NCBI GenBank assembly: GCA_027257055.1
Contig: JAPVLO010000382.1
Span: 744,001-808,000 of the forward strand
DNA: 64,000 nt
Origin: Cephalopachus bancanus
Taxonomy: Eukaryota; Chordata; Mammalia; Primates; Tarsiidae
Direction: 5' to 3'
In this document: positions 32,696 through 46,450 of the stretch, piece by piece
How the letters are laid out: the number at the start of each line of letters is the position of its first letter
Numbering within the stretch: position 1 is the first letter of the stretch
Translations under genes and position numbers: made by a program
Notes under the pieces: generated by a model
What the model was told of the DNA's origin: nothing
The model's input: the letters and a program-made list of their open reading frames with translations, nothing else
Database searches by the model: none

Positions 32696-35600
32696 GAAAG
32701 TTGCAAAGGAAAGGAGAAAATTATAACTGGTCCAGAAGATTGAAGTTTTGGTCTAATTTATCTTCCTGGGAAAAAAACAGCTCTTGTCCATCCAAGGGTA
32801 AGCAGAAGAAACTGCAGAGAATGATGATGCTATGGCTTGTTTTATTGAAGTAAAGATACTGTAAATCTCAAAAGACACTCCAACTTCCCTGATTAGGTTG
32901 GAAGTTAGTAGGTATATACATTTTCTCAGGAGATTAGACTTCTCTTCTCAGTGGCACAGTGTTGAAATTCCAGGATAAGAATTCCATGTCCAGTTTGTAA
33001 ACTCCACCTAGATATCTGGTCTGTCCAAAAGGCCTTACCCAAACAAGGTTATATATATTATGCTTTCATGAAAGGTACAGAAGGAAAAAGGCCAAGGAGA
33101 CACAAATGAACTTGTCTTGCTTGAAAAGAAATCAAAACCAAAACATTCCTCTGGGAAAGAGTTTAAGCCCATGTGAATGCTGCTCAGTGGAAAGTTCCGG
33201 TCTCTAAAATTGAGTGTATCCTTCTACATTTCATGGAATACCTAAAATAAACTTGAAATAGGAAGGCCTTCCTCTTTTGTGTATACTCTTGGTTTAGTGG
33301 CTTCAGTCTTGTGCAGATATAGATTTTCTTTGAAAGAATAATGCTTCTCTGAGCTGCACCCTTGGCAGCTATGCTTGAGGGTTGCCTCTTTCATTTCTAC
33401 TTTAATATTTAATACTAAGTACAAGAACTCTGTGGTTTCAAACAAATAATTCTCTGTGCATGCCCTCAGGGTTCCCATGAATCCTGCCATTCTCCCCACC
33501 TCCCACCCATGAATATAGCTGTAGCACAAGAGAGCGAATGGTTATCTTGGGGAAGTAACATGCTCCAAAAACTCTCAGCTGTTGGCCCTGTTACATCATG
33601 ATTGAAGCATCTGTAATGACACTCACGTAAAAGATGAAGTCACCCTATAGTTAAGGTAGAATAGACCCTGCCCCTCTCTCTTAGCTTACTATGATGCCAT
33701 CATTATTTCATGCAACTTATTGGGAGGCAAGAGAAAAAAGGTATTTGTCAACTGGCTTAATTCTAAACTTTGAGCTTAAAGAAGTAGTCTAGTGCCCACC
33801 CCCTCCTTCCACTGCCATGCATGGGAATCAAGGTAACCTTCTTCCTTTGCTCATATCCTCCCCTGAAACCAAGCTCCTAACTAGGTTCTAGGGATGACTA
33901 CATTGTGAAGTTGATAGCATAGAAGATTTCTCACTCACTCATCTAAGGACTTTTCTATCTCCCTACTTCTTCCTCTATCTTCCCTCTAGGGATATGATGG
34001 ACTGATGAAATTTAAAATATATATTCTACATTAAGCTAGGATACTAGAGTTCTTTTGCTGTTCTTGGTATAAGCATAATGCTCTGTTCATGAACCAGCAT
34101 TTCTACTATGGCACAAACTAAAGACACTAAACTGGAAAGATGAGTTATTTTCTGAACTTGATACTATTCATTAGTGAACAGGTGGATTGCAAGAGAAGGT
34201 ACGTGAAATATTCCCTACTCCATAGGTGCTTAAATAATTCATCATTGTAATCTTGAGGCAAAATCAAGTTCTCACAAGTATTCTCAAGAAACGTCTATTA
34301 GTCTTTAGAATTAGGCAGGCAGTTAATTATTTATTATGGGCCTGGGGGTGGATGTAGATTCTTCCTTCAGGAATTTGTTTTGTATACACACTGCCTAACA
34401 TTTCTACCTCCAGAATGAACTCATTCTTTAATACTAGAACCAGGCTTATCTGCTTGAACTTGACTAAATTACACAGAGGTACCCAGAAGAAGAATCGAAG
34501 GGGCTCTCCCTTGTGGAGATCCTCCTCACGGTGGGCTGACCCAGACTAGACACCTTCAGAGTACTATGACGCCCCTGTACATGTTCCTGAAGGCTCCTTA
34601 CCCCATGTAGCACTCTGGAAGTAATCGTCTATCCCAGTTTGTTTTCTTGAGATTTTTATTTGTGTAGATTATGTGCTATGTAAAAAATTTTTAATAATAA
34701 ATTATTCACAATGTCTTACCCAACAAAATTCAAAAACATTTTTATTTGAGGCCTTCAACTTTTCTTCATTATGGAAACTTTTCTAGTCCTTTCTGTGTGT
34801 GTGTGCCTATGCATGTGTAGTCTCTGAGAAGACGGCCCATTTCATGGAAAAGATTTGGCTAAATCGGCTACCTAGTTTTTATGACTTTTTTCCACTGCTA
34901 GATGCTGAACACCTAGGTTGAAACAGACAATTCAGGCAGCCTTACTCACTGAGCTGAACTGAGAGTTAGAAATTTGGACAAGTTATGCATCTGCCAAGGA
35001 TTTTCTGTATAACCTTAGTTTTGACTAATCACCCAATTTTGTTGTGCTTCAAATTTTCAAATGTAAAATTGAAAGATGATCTTATTTCCAAGTCAAAGGA
35101 GGTTATTTGAAGAAAAGGCTATAGTAAATTATCCCATATCCACATACAGACTACTTTGATTTACTCAGAATGCACCACGGGCTAAGCACAGTGGAGTCTG
35201 ATGGGTTGCTGGTGATCCTTGAGATGCCATCATACTCCAAGAAGGGGAGGCAGCGGTTGGCTAAAAATTGCCATAGCTCAGAGACTTTTTACATGAGAAT
35301 TAAGTTTTAAAAAGCTCATGGGATGACTCCTCAAATTTCGGTGTGACCCATTTCTACTACCAAGAAATACCAAAGCAAATGTCCTGATCATTGAAAGTGT
35401 TCAAGAGTCTCAGGATCAATCTTGTAATAAGTTGTTCTATTTTCTTTGATCCAAAGTATCCAGTTATATGCAGTAGGATCCATGCCAGCCACTAAAAGAC
35501 TGTGGGATTGACTGGACTGGACTGGTTGGGCTCTGGTTTGGAAACATTCAACATCATGCACATGTTCAAACTCTATGCTCTCTCAACTTCTTATCTGAAC

Positions 35601-36545
35601 ATTGTATGTTTTGAGGATGGGCTGCTTGGAGCTGACTCAGGACATAGATATAGAATACCTCAAGATCCAAAGACTGAGAAAGAGAAGAAAGACAATGCAA
35701 GAGATGAAGGGAAGCATAGCTGTAAGTCCTGGTTGACTTCCAATTGCATGCATATAAGAGAAATGGTAATTTTGCTATTTTATGTGTTTCTCAATAAGAG
35801 TTCTATCCGGATGCTTCTCTAGCCTCCTTGCTTCCTGCCTAATCTTGATATTTTACCTGTTCCTGACTCTAGGAGAGACATAAAAGAAGAATTATCAACT
35901 CTCCCAAGGTACTTATTCCTATTCTCACCCCATTGAGAGGTAGATTTCTCCATCCTTACTCATGATGTTTCCAAGAAGAGATGTGGGCACAGGTGAATAT
36001 GTAAGTATCAAAGCAACAGGCTGTCTGTTCTCAGGGGGACTGGCTTCTGCTTCTCCATCCTCTTAGCATTGATCTATTAACAGGACATCAGAAGACCATA
36101 TGAATTCCGCAGTCAGCAGGATAACTAGTCTGCTCCATCACAAACAAAGAAAATGCTCCTTTCACATAAGACTTGGATATTTCTGTCAGATCTTGAGGTG
36201 TTGGTGTAGGCCTGGTATGGAAAACAAGAAAACACTGGCTGCATAAACTATCATGTGTCTGTCCATCCAGTTCTAAATGAACACTTTTATCTACCATAAA
36301 GTAATTGATATTGACATTTCAGATCTCTTTGTTAAGATTGTGTGTGTGTGTGGCGGGGGAGAGGGTATACAGACATGAGAATGTTCCTGGAAAAAGATAA
36401 AATTGGGTACAGTTGTACCGTTTGGGTGAATATGTGGAAGAAATTTATAAGTTACTGAGAGCACAACTCAACCAGAGGCAACATAGTGGCCAAGCCTCTG
36501 GTTTACAGATGGTTATTATGTCATGGCCAAAGGGAGCATTAAAAT
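32418..36545. other. Unique sequence in proposed 3' UTR with a GAAA repeat
   Basis: Apart from the tetranucleotide repeat at 32651, no gene or confident repeat is seen. Open frames are all near or below 106 codons and match nothing known to me. Confidence 0.45.
32651..32698. repeat. (GAAA)n microsatellite
   Basis: About 12 GAAA units, flanked by imperfect GGAA/GAAAG sequence (32631-32710). Confidence 0.95.
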
Positions 36546-36715
36546 AGCCTTATGGGAAATTGCCAGGGGAGGCGGGGTGGGATTGACAGTTGAGGGAAAC
36601 CACTAGGGAAGGAAGGGGCAACAAGGGTACCTGCATAATCAACGTTTGTATACCTAACCCTGAATTGTACCACACATGTTTTAAAAAAAAGATGGGAAAA
36701 AATAGTTCTTGATTT
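36546..36715 (+). mobile_element. L1 3' UTR fragment
   Basis: The G-rich L1 3' UTR block 'gggattgacagttgaggg' is followed by 'tttgtatacctaaccctgaa' and 'ttgtaccacacatgttttaa' with an A-rich tail. It is severely 5'-truncated and antisense to GRIN2B. Confidence 0.75.
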
Positions 36716-39110
36716 TAAAAAAATATCAATTACAATTAAAATGTGACAATGACAGTTAACTACAAAGACTATTCTGAATAGGACTGAAGTTTTAGGCAGG
36801 CATGTCTTGTTTTTAAAAATCCCCTCTGGAAACAGATAATATACTTGTCTTAGAGAAGCAACTCACTCAGCATTTTCACATTCCTGCGGCCACATCCCCT
36901 GAAGCTATAGTCCTATCAGATCTCAGAGACTATGAGTCTCTTATTGCAAGAAGAACAGTTGGAGTCACAGTCTGGTTACTTGGATTCTGTGGGGAGGGGT
37001 GGTATAATGATTCATGCTCTCTCTGCCCAGGGTGATGAGCAAGGGCTCTTTGGGTGCTATAGTTCAAAGGGCTTGGTCACTGGCTCAGGGATGACATGTG
37101 GCCAGACTCCTTGTGGACATTCAGGACCTCACAGATATGGTTGAATCCAGGTTTGTCATTCATTCTGGCTTTGGGGCTTGCTTTTTAGAGGTTCCCTACT
37201 TTCTGAAGCTATCATCAAAGACAGTAACCAAAGGAGTACCAAGAGACTTAGGTGTCAGCTCCTGGCTTTATTGGTGACATGAAGGGAAGCTTCAGTGTAG
37301 ACCTCCTGTTCTTTTCCTTCCTCATATCCTCACTCACGTTTTATAGGTGTTTATAGGCAAAATATTGACATGAAAACTTCATGAGTAAGTTGCCTAGAAT
37401 TTCTGTCCACTCATTGGTCCAACAGAGATTCATAAATGTCCTTCTTTCATAAGGATGGCTGTCTTCCTACGTTCTTACCAGCTGTTACCGAGTGTTTGTT
37501 TCATTGGCTAAAAAAAATTCTCATAATATAACGAGATGGATTTTGCTCTAAAATGTTAACTATCCCCATTCTCACAAACAGAACTATCTAGACTCAATAG
37601 ACTTTTGAGAAGAAAAATTATCCCTCCAGACTTACATTTTAATTTTCACCAGGTATCTTCAGAGTTGTCACAAGTTTTGCCATATCTTGCCAATAATAAT
37701 TTCCCTACCCACCTCTGTCTCAGTGAAGAATAGACTTCATTCACATTTTGAAAAAGAGACTTGTCATTACCTGTAACTTATCGAGTTCAGTTCTCTATAG
37801 CATGCTTTAAATTAGCACACAGTGGCAGAAGATGCCTCCCAAAGGAGAATAATTCATAGCCAATGACATAAGGAGATTTACAGTGAAGGCTGGCCAGGAG
37901 AAGGCAAGGGAACATTATCAGTTACCAGAGCAGCTTAAGTGAAAGAATAGCACTAACTTCAAGAGCTTCTTCCATGTGGCCGAGACTGGCACTGACTAGA
38001 AGACATGACAGATTGCTAAGTAGAATCAATGAGGGAGGAGGAAGGGTAAACAGAGCTCAGAGCAGAAAGGGACAAGAGGGCCGTAAGGTCAGAAGTGATG
38101 CCTCTCCCCCCAGGTAATAAATGCCTTAACACTTGTAGAAAAAGGAGTAGTTTAGAGACTAGAATTCCCTCTGAGCCAGGACATTCAAATCCTAACTTTC
38201 ATTTGAAATATACAGATAAGAGATAAGGTGCTCAGTTACTGCAACTCTCATTTTCCCTTTGGGAGAAGAGACCCTAAAGACAAAGCCTAGGGAAGGGTGA
38301 GAATCCACAGAGCCCAGGATATCATCAAGACAGTCACGAGCAGCACAAACAGTTCTCCAAAACTGGCCTCACATAGATACAAAGGTGGAAAGTACAGCCT
38401 GAAGTATAATACATTGGCCCTACTGGACCACTATTTGGGGTCTGCAGGGCTGTGTGACTAGTGAGTCTGAAGTATGACATGGTGTTTCTGATGCAGCAGG
38501 TGTTAAAAATAAAAAGAGGCTACACATTGTATCAAAGACAAAGCAATCTCAGGCTCAGTGTGGGTAGTGAGGTGTCTGGATGCATGCTCCACTCAAAGCA
38601 TATGAAAAGCTCCTGATGCCTAACATTTCATCAACATCCTTCATGGTCTCTCTCTCTGTCACTTACTTTGTGTACCTGTAGTATTTTACATATACTCTAC
38701 TAACTAGCAAACAGTCACAGAACAACTTCAAAGTACAAAGCTTCGGCTTTCCATTTGAAATAATAACATGGAAATGTATACATGTGGCAGATACATGTAT
38801 GTGATTATGTGTGTGGAAGTAGAGAGATAAATTTGAGAGGATTCATCTTTAGGTTTTACTGCAGATTCAAGAGGGCAAAATAAAGTGATTTCTTTTAATA
38901 ACAATTTATAATAATATCAACTATTAACTAGTGCCTTTCATATGCAAGGCACTCTGCTAGGTGTCATAGGAGATAAAAAGATGAATAAAGACATTGTCCT
39001 GACCACAGGGAGTTTGTCATCCAGAAGGGAAGATGCATAATCAAATGAAATAAGATGGTTGTGATAGCTGACACTAGAGAGATACAATTAAAGCGTAACA
39101 GGCATCACAA
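36716..39110. other. Unique sequence in proposed 3' UTR
   Basis: No gene recognised. A dispersed-repeat-like block near 38930-39030 ('aaggcactctgctaggtgtc') could be an old LINE or MIR-like fragment, but I cannot name it. Confidence 0.4.
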
Positions 39111-39125
39111 AATGCCTACTTTTTT

Positions 39126-40237
39126 CGGAGACCTAAATGTAAAACCTTAAACATTAAGAATCTTAGAAAACACAGGAGATACCATTACAGAAATCAGAAT
39201 AGGCAACCAATTCCTGATCAAACACCCCAAAAGCCATAAGAGATAAGATAGACAAGTGGGACCTCAACAAACTGAAAAGTTTCTGCAAAGCAAAAGAAAC
39301 CATCAAGAGAGCAGGGAGACAGCCCACAGAATGAGAAAAAATATTTGTCAACTGTATACCTGACGAAGGCATAACATCAGGATCTATAAGGAACTCAAAC
39401 GTGCCGAAAGGAAAAACACAAACAGACCTATTAAAAAGTGGGCAAAAGACATGAATAGATACTTCTCAAAAGAAGACATATTAGCAGACAACAGACACAT
39501 GAAAAAATGCTCAGCCTCACTAATCATCAGAGAAATGCAAATCAAAACCACATTGAGATACCACTTAAGTCCATCAAGAATGGCCAACATTAATAAAACA
39601 AAAAACAGATACTGGCGAGGATTCGGAGAAAAGGGAACACTTCTACACTGTTGGAGGGAATGCAAACTTGTTCAGCCTCTATGGAAAACAATATGGCAAT
39701 TCCTAAAAGAACTAGAAATTGATCTTCCATATGATCTTCCTTCTGGGAATATACTTGGAGGAACTTCAATAACTCTACAAAAAAATGCATGCTGATGCAT
39801 GTTTATTGCAGCACTATTTACAATAGCAGAAACATGGAACCAACCATGTTGCCCATTGAAACTGGACTGGATTTAAAAAATGTGGTACATACACACGATG
39901 GAATATTATGCAGTCATAAAGAACAAAATTATGGACTTCATAGAAACTTAGATGGATTTAGAGTCTATAATACTCAGAAATAAAGAACTGAGTACCACAT
40001 GTACTTCATTCATAAGCGGGCCCTGAACATTTACCATAATAATATAAGAAAGGGATTGGTAGTAGCCAGAATCTGTTGGGGGGGACATATAACATTAATA
40101 AGGGTACTTGATCTCAAACCAGGTGAAGTGGGGACCAAAGGGAGGCCCAAACTTCATCTGTATGGTGACTATTTGTATACCCAATCTTAAATTGTACCCT
40201 ACATCTTAGAAATTTTAAAAAGAGCAAGATAAAAAAA
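39126..40237 (+). mobile_element. 5'-truncated L1 (ORF2 end plus 3' UTR)
   Basis: It parallels the large L1 from about 8750 onward: 'aaccttaaacattaagaatc', then KRAR/AKDMNR-type ORF2 C-terminal text, the [19 protein letters not shown] block (about 39650-39700) and 'gaatattatgcagtcataaa'. The 3' UTR follows with a G-run (40078-40084) and an A-tail near 40230. Target duplications GCCTACTTTTTT (about 39114-39125) and GCCTATTTTTTT (about 40240) flank it. It is antisense to GRIN2B and non-coding. Confidence 0.88.
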
Positions 40238-40399
40238 AAGCCTATTTTTTTTTTCTGGATGGAAGATGAAGGAAGGTGGATGTGGTGGCTATTTGTTCTG
40301 GTCTTTGAAGACTTATATAATGATGGAATAAATATTAGGCAAGAAGGGAGTGAGGTGGGAGATGGGGAGGAAAGCATTGGGGCAAAGGGAACAGTTTAA

Positions 40400-42100
40400 G
40401 AAAAGATACAAGTGGGAAAATAAGCTGGTATAGGAAAGTTGAGAGACAAATGTGAATCAGCTTGCCTGGATATGGGACACACAGGTGGGCAAATAGGTTA
40501 AGCTGGCAGACTGTGGTAAGTGAAGCCCATTGAAGGCATTTTTGGAGTTGAGCAATGACATGATCTCATTCATATTTAAGAAGCGAGTACTGATAAGAGT
40601 GCATTCAAATAGACAGATGAAATACTGGCACAATGCTAAAAGACACTAAAATAATTCAGACTGGAGGGAAGGGCCTGAGTGAAAGGGGAAGACTATAAAC
40701 CTTAGGGGTAAGAATTAGCAGGTTTTCCAAATAAGGAAAATGGAGGAGGCAAAAGTGCCTGCAAAGCTTAAGTTTAGCGACAGGAGTAACGATGGCAACA
40801 TGAAGCAAAAGGAGGAGCTTGGTGATTATGTTGATCTGCAGGAATGGTCTTGGATATTTGAGTCAATATGATATCAGGTGTCCAGGAGGTGTCTGGAAAT
40901 ATGTGCATTAAGCTGGAGAGAAAGGTAGGGTCTAAGAGTGAATATTTAGAATTCACCTTCATTCAGAGTCATTGAAGTCGTGGAAGACAAAGGGATTGCT
41001 ACAGAAGCATGGAGATAGGGAGAAAAAGACGGTCAAGCTCAGAACGCCATGGCAAGTCAATGCCGATGGCATAGGAGGAAAAACCAGTGAAGTGACAGAA
41101 GCCCAGAGAATAAAATTAAAACCAGAATGCGCTGCCTCCCAATGGTAAGTTTAGGTTATGGTCAAGAAGGCTGAAGAGCAAGGAGAGAAAATAAAAAAGA
41201 CTATTGACAAGAATTTCATTGGAATGTTTCCAGAGAGTAGTTTCAGAAGAGCGGTAGGGTGCGGTCCAATGATAAAGCCATAAATATTAGACGAGGAAGT
41301 GAAGAAAGTGAAAGTGCAAAGATAAACAGAGATAGGACAGGAATTCAAGAGTTGAATTGGATTAAGAGAAGATTTTCTTTAGAGATGGTTGTAGGATTTA
41401 CTTATTTATTTTTTGAGATGGTTGCAGGTAGATGTGTGAAAGGGATTAAGGATACGACACAGAGAAGTACTCTTGGCTGGACAGCACCTCAGATGAAGGC
41501 AGAATATGGGTATCAGAGCACAGGGAAGAGAAGCACAGAGTTCAGAGTTGAGAGAAAGGATGAAAAAGATGAGTGAAGGATAAGAAAAATGCAAGGGCAC
41601 AGAAGAGTGGCACGTGAGGATTCCCTAATCAGATATCTTGGTAACAGTAGGAAAGATTGCCTGTTGAAAAAGAGGAGATGAAAACAAAAGAACAATGAAA
41701 CAAAATGAACACTTAGAGAACGTGACATGGAGTCAACATGAGGAAATAAAAAAGTTGTTCAAGCTGAGTAGGGTTCAGGTAAGATTAGATGGATTGAATT
41801 TGTGCTTTTTAGCATAGGTTTAAGACATTTCCTCCTGGAGATGAAATGGGTGATGGGGGAAGGGAGGCAGCATTAGATAAGCAAGGTTGGTGTAGTGACA
41901 AGGCAAGAAGAAGAGAAACTGCTGGTCAGACTATGTTGATAATGAGCGAACACAGGGGTAGACCAAAGAAGGAAGTCAGTGAAACCAGACAGGTTCATGG
42001 ATGAGAACAACAGAGGACTTGAAGAAAAACAGATAAGATATAGAAAATGCAAGGTTGTGGTCAGAGAGGAAATTTTAAAATTTCAGAGTTTTAGCTCTGA
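40400..42100 (-). repeat. L2 LINE relic, reverse orientation
   Basis: Purine-rich on plus. It shows the reverse-complement L2 order: 'cccattgaaggcatttttgg', 'gcaatgacatgatctcattc', then 'tatttgagtcaatatgatat' and further degraded blocks. The boundaries are approximate. It lies in the same sense as GRIN2B. Confidence 0.5.
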
Positions 42101-45100
42101 GAGGTATAATAATTCCAAAAGAAAGGGTCCAGAGTTGGCCATGATATAAAAGCTGAATTTCTGTAGTGTTTTTTAAAAATAATACATTGAACATCTTTGA
42201 CTCATACCCTGAAACCAGAAAATATTAAATCTACAATTATAGTCATACAAATGTATGCACACCTATTCATACATACATTTAAATATTTTATACTTACGCA
42301 TTCATATATTCTATGTGAGTATAATATACTCCCTTTAAAAATCTTTTACATCCTTCATAGAACTACCCAGGGACATGGTACGTGCTCAAAAGACATTGGC
42401 TTAATTGAACTAACGTATCTAACCAGAGCTTTTGTTTTTTTCTCCTGCATAGTACTAGAATCTGCTCCACCCCCTAAATCACAACACTAAAATAATTAAG
42501 GATAAAGAGAGTTCAGGTTTAAAGTGTAAAAAACAAATCTTTAAAATAACGGTTTTATAATAGGTTTAATGTTGTGCTACTTGATTGTAAACTTAATCCT
42601 TGCGCCTAGTTCCATTTCTTTTACCTTTGCCAAAACACAGATTCTGCATTCTGGAATGACAAGGCTCTGAGGAATTCTATTCATCCACTCTATGTTTCAC
42701 CCTCAGTTCTCCTTAGGAGCCCTCACTTTCATAATCACACCAGCAATAATATTTGAAAGCGTGAAACAGCACCAGAAACTCACCATGACAAGCTCTGAGT
42801 TGGATGCAAATAGACAGAAAAATGCACTTTCTATCTTTTCTAACTTATTCCCAGTACTGCTGTCCTAACCCATTACTCTTTGAGCAAAATTCTTTTTTCT
42901 TTCTTAAATATTGTAACCAAGAGGCCCTAAACTTCACCAATTTCTCCAAGGCATGGAAGTAGCAGCACTGACTTTCATTTAAGGTTTTTGGTGGGTACCT
43001 TAGTCATGGGGATAGATAGGCTGTGCATTCTCAGTCATAGGAATCATAGGGCTCCTATGTGATTCAGTCAATGTGATTGGAATGGGATGAGAGTGGGATA
43101 TATTCAGATATCCTTTGATTTTATATAAGACTGAAACCTTCCAAACAAGAATGGAATCCTAAATCTAGACCAATATTAGAAGTTATCAGACTGACTAATC
43201 TGCATTTTAGTGTCGTCCCAAACATCTGATTGACCAAAAGAATAATTGCCTCACAGGTTAAGTAGCAGCTGGGAGTCAAATGGCTTCTTTACAGTTAGTA
43301 TGTGTTGGGATAATTGGGTACCCCCTTAAGGAGGTGGGAAGTATAGAATACAAACTTTGTTAATTGGAAGATTAATTGGATTGGGACAGAGAACAGACAA
43401 TTACAGTAACTTTTTATTATGCCACTAATCCAATATGATCTTTCCTCTTGTCTACTCAGTAAGCTGTCATGGAGGAGAAGCATCATTCTTCCATTTTCTA
43501 TGGAAAGGGTCACAGTCCTTAACCTGCCCTACAAGATATTGAATTTGGAAATTCATAAATTACATACCCATATGACTTTATTGAAAATAATTCCTAGCTA
43601 GGAGCCTTATTCAGGTGCATATTTTTAAATAAAAGCAGGTACAGGATGAAATATGGTATAAATGTCTTTACTTTCTAGAACTTGTGCCCTTGTTACCCAC
43701 TGTATTATGCTTAGGGCTCTCTGCTCTCTCCTTCTTCTCATGTATATAACTTATACCCAGGAAAAGGGATGAGAATCCTAATGTACATTAGGTGTTTAAA
43801 TGTATAAATCCTTAATATGGCTTAATATGTCACCTTTCCTGGGATTACTTTCATTTGAATGACAGATGAGCAGCTGAGCTAAAACAACACAATCTGTATG
43901 AGAAGCCAGTAGTTGAAGTGGAGTGGAGAATGACAAAGAAAGACCTTTTCAAGACCTTGAAATACGCAGACCACATGTAAGGCCAGACTTATCCCAGTGT
44001 GGCTGTCCACCTTTAGCTGCTTCTCCTCCATAAAGAGTTCCTTAGACAGGAGGAAGAGTCTCTGACCCCCAAGTGAAGAAACCCAAGGCTCTGCTGTAGT
44101 GTTTAGCAGCCTACAGAGCATACATTTCCTATATGGCTTTGGGTTCAGAAAGCACATAAGGTATGGCCACAATGAAACACCAAATACATTCATCAATAGC
44201 ACTGCAGTTACATCATTTATGCGCACATCTGAATCATTCCTAGCACACCCAAACAGACACACACAGGGTGTCAAGCAATGACAGGGTTTTTTCAGAGAGA
44301 TAATTAAAAGAATAAAGTGGGTTCTAGAATGGATTTTTTCCAAAGGCTATTGCCCAATCTGGTTATTCTGTCCCCAAATCTTGAACTAAAAACCAAACAA
44401 AAACAAAGAAACCCTAGTTCTTAAATGAGATGTGCAGGTGTCCAGCACTCTGCAGAGACTCTTCCCTTGGGCAACTCCTGATGGCCACGGAAGACTGGGT
44501 GAATGATATTCACTTAACTTTATAGACAACTGCTATTGTGTCACATCACACATGCATTTTGGCACTACTGACACCAGCAACATTTAATGGAATCATTTGG
44601 GATTTCCCCCCCACAATCACAACATGGCTGTGGCCGGTATGGGGAATACACATTAAGTATGTCTCCCAAGTTCTTGCTGAGGACACACAGTGACACACTT
44701 TGGATTGACAAGGTCAACTGTACATGCATCACTTTGAGGGGTGTGCACATTTTTGACTCAAGCAAATACAAGAGTCAGATTATTGTGGTCACTGGAAATG
44801 CTGAGATTTAAGCACTGCCACTGAAAGGAGTGATATAGGACCACACCCACCAACCAATTCTGCCATGAAAGGGAACGATAGAGGGTACAAAGAGAGAAAG
44901 CATGGTTTCTGAAGAAAGCGGTAATATTAGGTGCTCCTGAGGATATCTGTAGAATCTCACAGTTTTAGATGGATTGGGTATTTGTTCATCCCCATCTGCG
45001 ATATAGCTTGAGCTTACTGCTGAATTATTCCTCGTGCATTTTACTGGCTTGCTATTCTGGAATTAAGCAACATCTAGAAATTAACAATGCTTTATCCCTC

Positions 45101-46200
45101 CTTTCTTTAAGCTTTCTTGAGCAGACCATGAATATCTCACTTGGTTCCAATAGAAATATTCAGTTGAAGAAAAAGTCATCAATAGGGGCCAAATAAGGGG
45201 TTTAGAAAAATGAAATTATCCAGCTGACAGCCTTCATGATGGGAGGATAGGAAAAAAAAATGTAACGTAATATGCTGGGTAAATGGATTTGGAAATCTCA
45301 TCCTGTGGTAAAGAGAGAGAGAGGCTGCCAACCTCCACAAAGCCAACAGTCTAGTGTAAGAAATTCTATTTGTCTGGTTTACCCAAGGCCAGGTTATGAA
45401 CACCTGGCTCAAGGCCAGTAGCACCTTCCTGATGGCAGTAATGAAGGCAAGGCAAATAAAGAGCCACTATTGGCACCATCCCTCGCATACCCACCCTCTT
45501 ACCTCTAAAACTCACTTCAACAGCCTTTCAATGGGAATCATCTTGCCACTGAGTTTTGAGTGGACCTGGTCATCTTTTTCAGAAAAGCATGCAAACACGT
45601 AAGACGCATATCCAGCGCTACGTCTCTGTAACAAGGTACCTCATGCTTCAAAAATTACAGTCAGTGGAAATTCCCCAGGTGTGCTTGAAGGACTGACCTT
45701 TAAGGGTGGGGGTAGAGCAGGGAGCAGGTAAGTGCTGGGTACTGGGGAAAAAAAGAGTCTGACGACTGAGATGCTTGTTAAACATCAGAGGAGGCTGCTG
45801 TGAGATTTCTCAGGATTGAGCTTCCTGAAAGCTTTCAGCCACACCAAGAATGGGAGGTTAATTTGACCTCTATTCTGTTTTAGGCTCTTTGGGGAATCTT
45901 TCCTACCCGAGGTACTGACAGAGAAAATGTGGTACCACCAGCCTGTCTTCACATGGAATGCTGATAACCTAGGGTCTACCAAGAAGACAGGAGTTAGACC
46001 TGGGGTTTGCTTAGAGTCAAAGCAAGATCCCATGCAAATCCCAGGCCAAAGTGCATGAACATTTCTCACAGACCAGTAAGAAGATGGTTTGAGGGGGATG
46101 GACACAAATTACTTTCCCCTGGCTTTTTCACCAAAGTGGCCTCCATTGGCATACACTATTTCCAGATTCCCTGAAGCAAAAGCCACACAAAACAATTCCC
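42101..46200. other. Unique sequence in proposed 3' UTR
   Basis: No gene or clear repeat. Open frames such as the 154-codon minus frame at 44343-43879 lack recognisable domains and lie inside the proposed untranslated region. Confidence 0.45.
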
Positions 46201-46444
46201 TCAGTGGAAAATGAAAACCCATAACAAAACACTTTTTTCCCCCTCATTCCCATCCCCACCCCACTCCCTCCAGCCCAACAGCCCCTGAATACTCACAAGA
46301 GAACACTTTATCTATACAAAATTAATTAGAAAACAAAATATTTACATATGAAATAAACACCATCTTGATTTCTGTCGCCAGTGGAGACTGAAAGAGCCCC
46401 CTTGGTTCTAGATTGCTGTTCGCTAGGTTAGTTGGTTTGGTTTT

Positions 46445-46450
46445 TTTATT
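46445..46450 (-). terminator. GRIN2B: Candidate proximal poly(A) signal of GRIN2B
   Basis: The minus strand reads AATAAA about 2.25 kb after the stop codon, which could give a short-UTR isoform. The downstream GT-rich element is not striking, so this is only a candidate. Confidence 0.35.
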
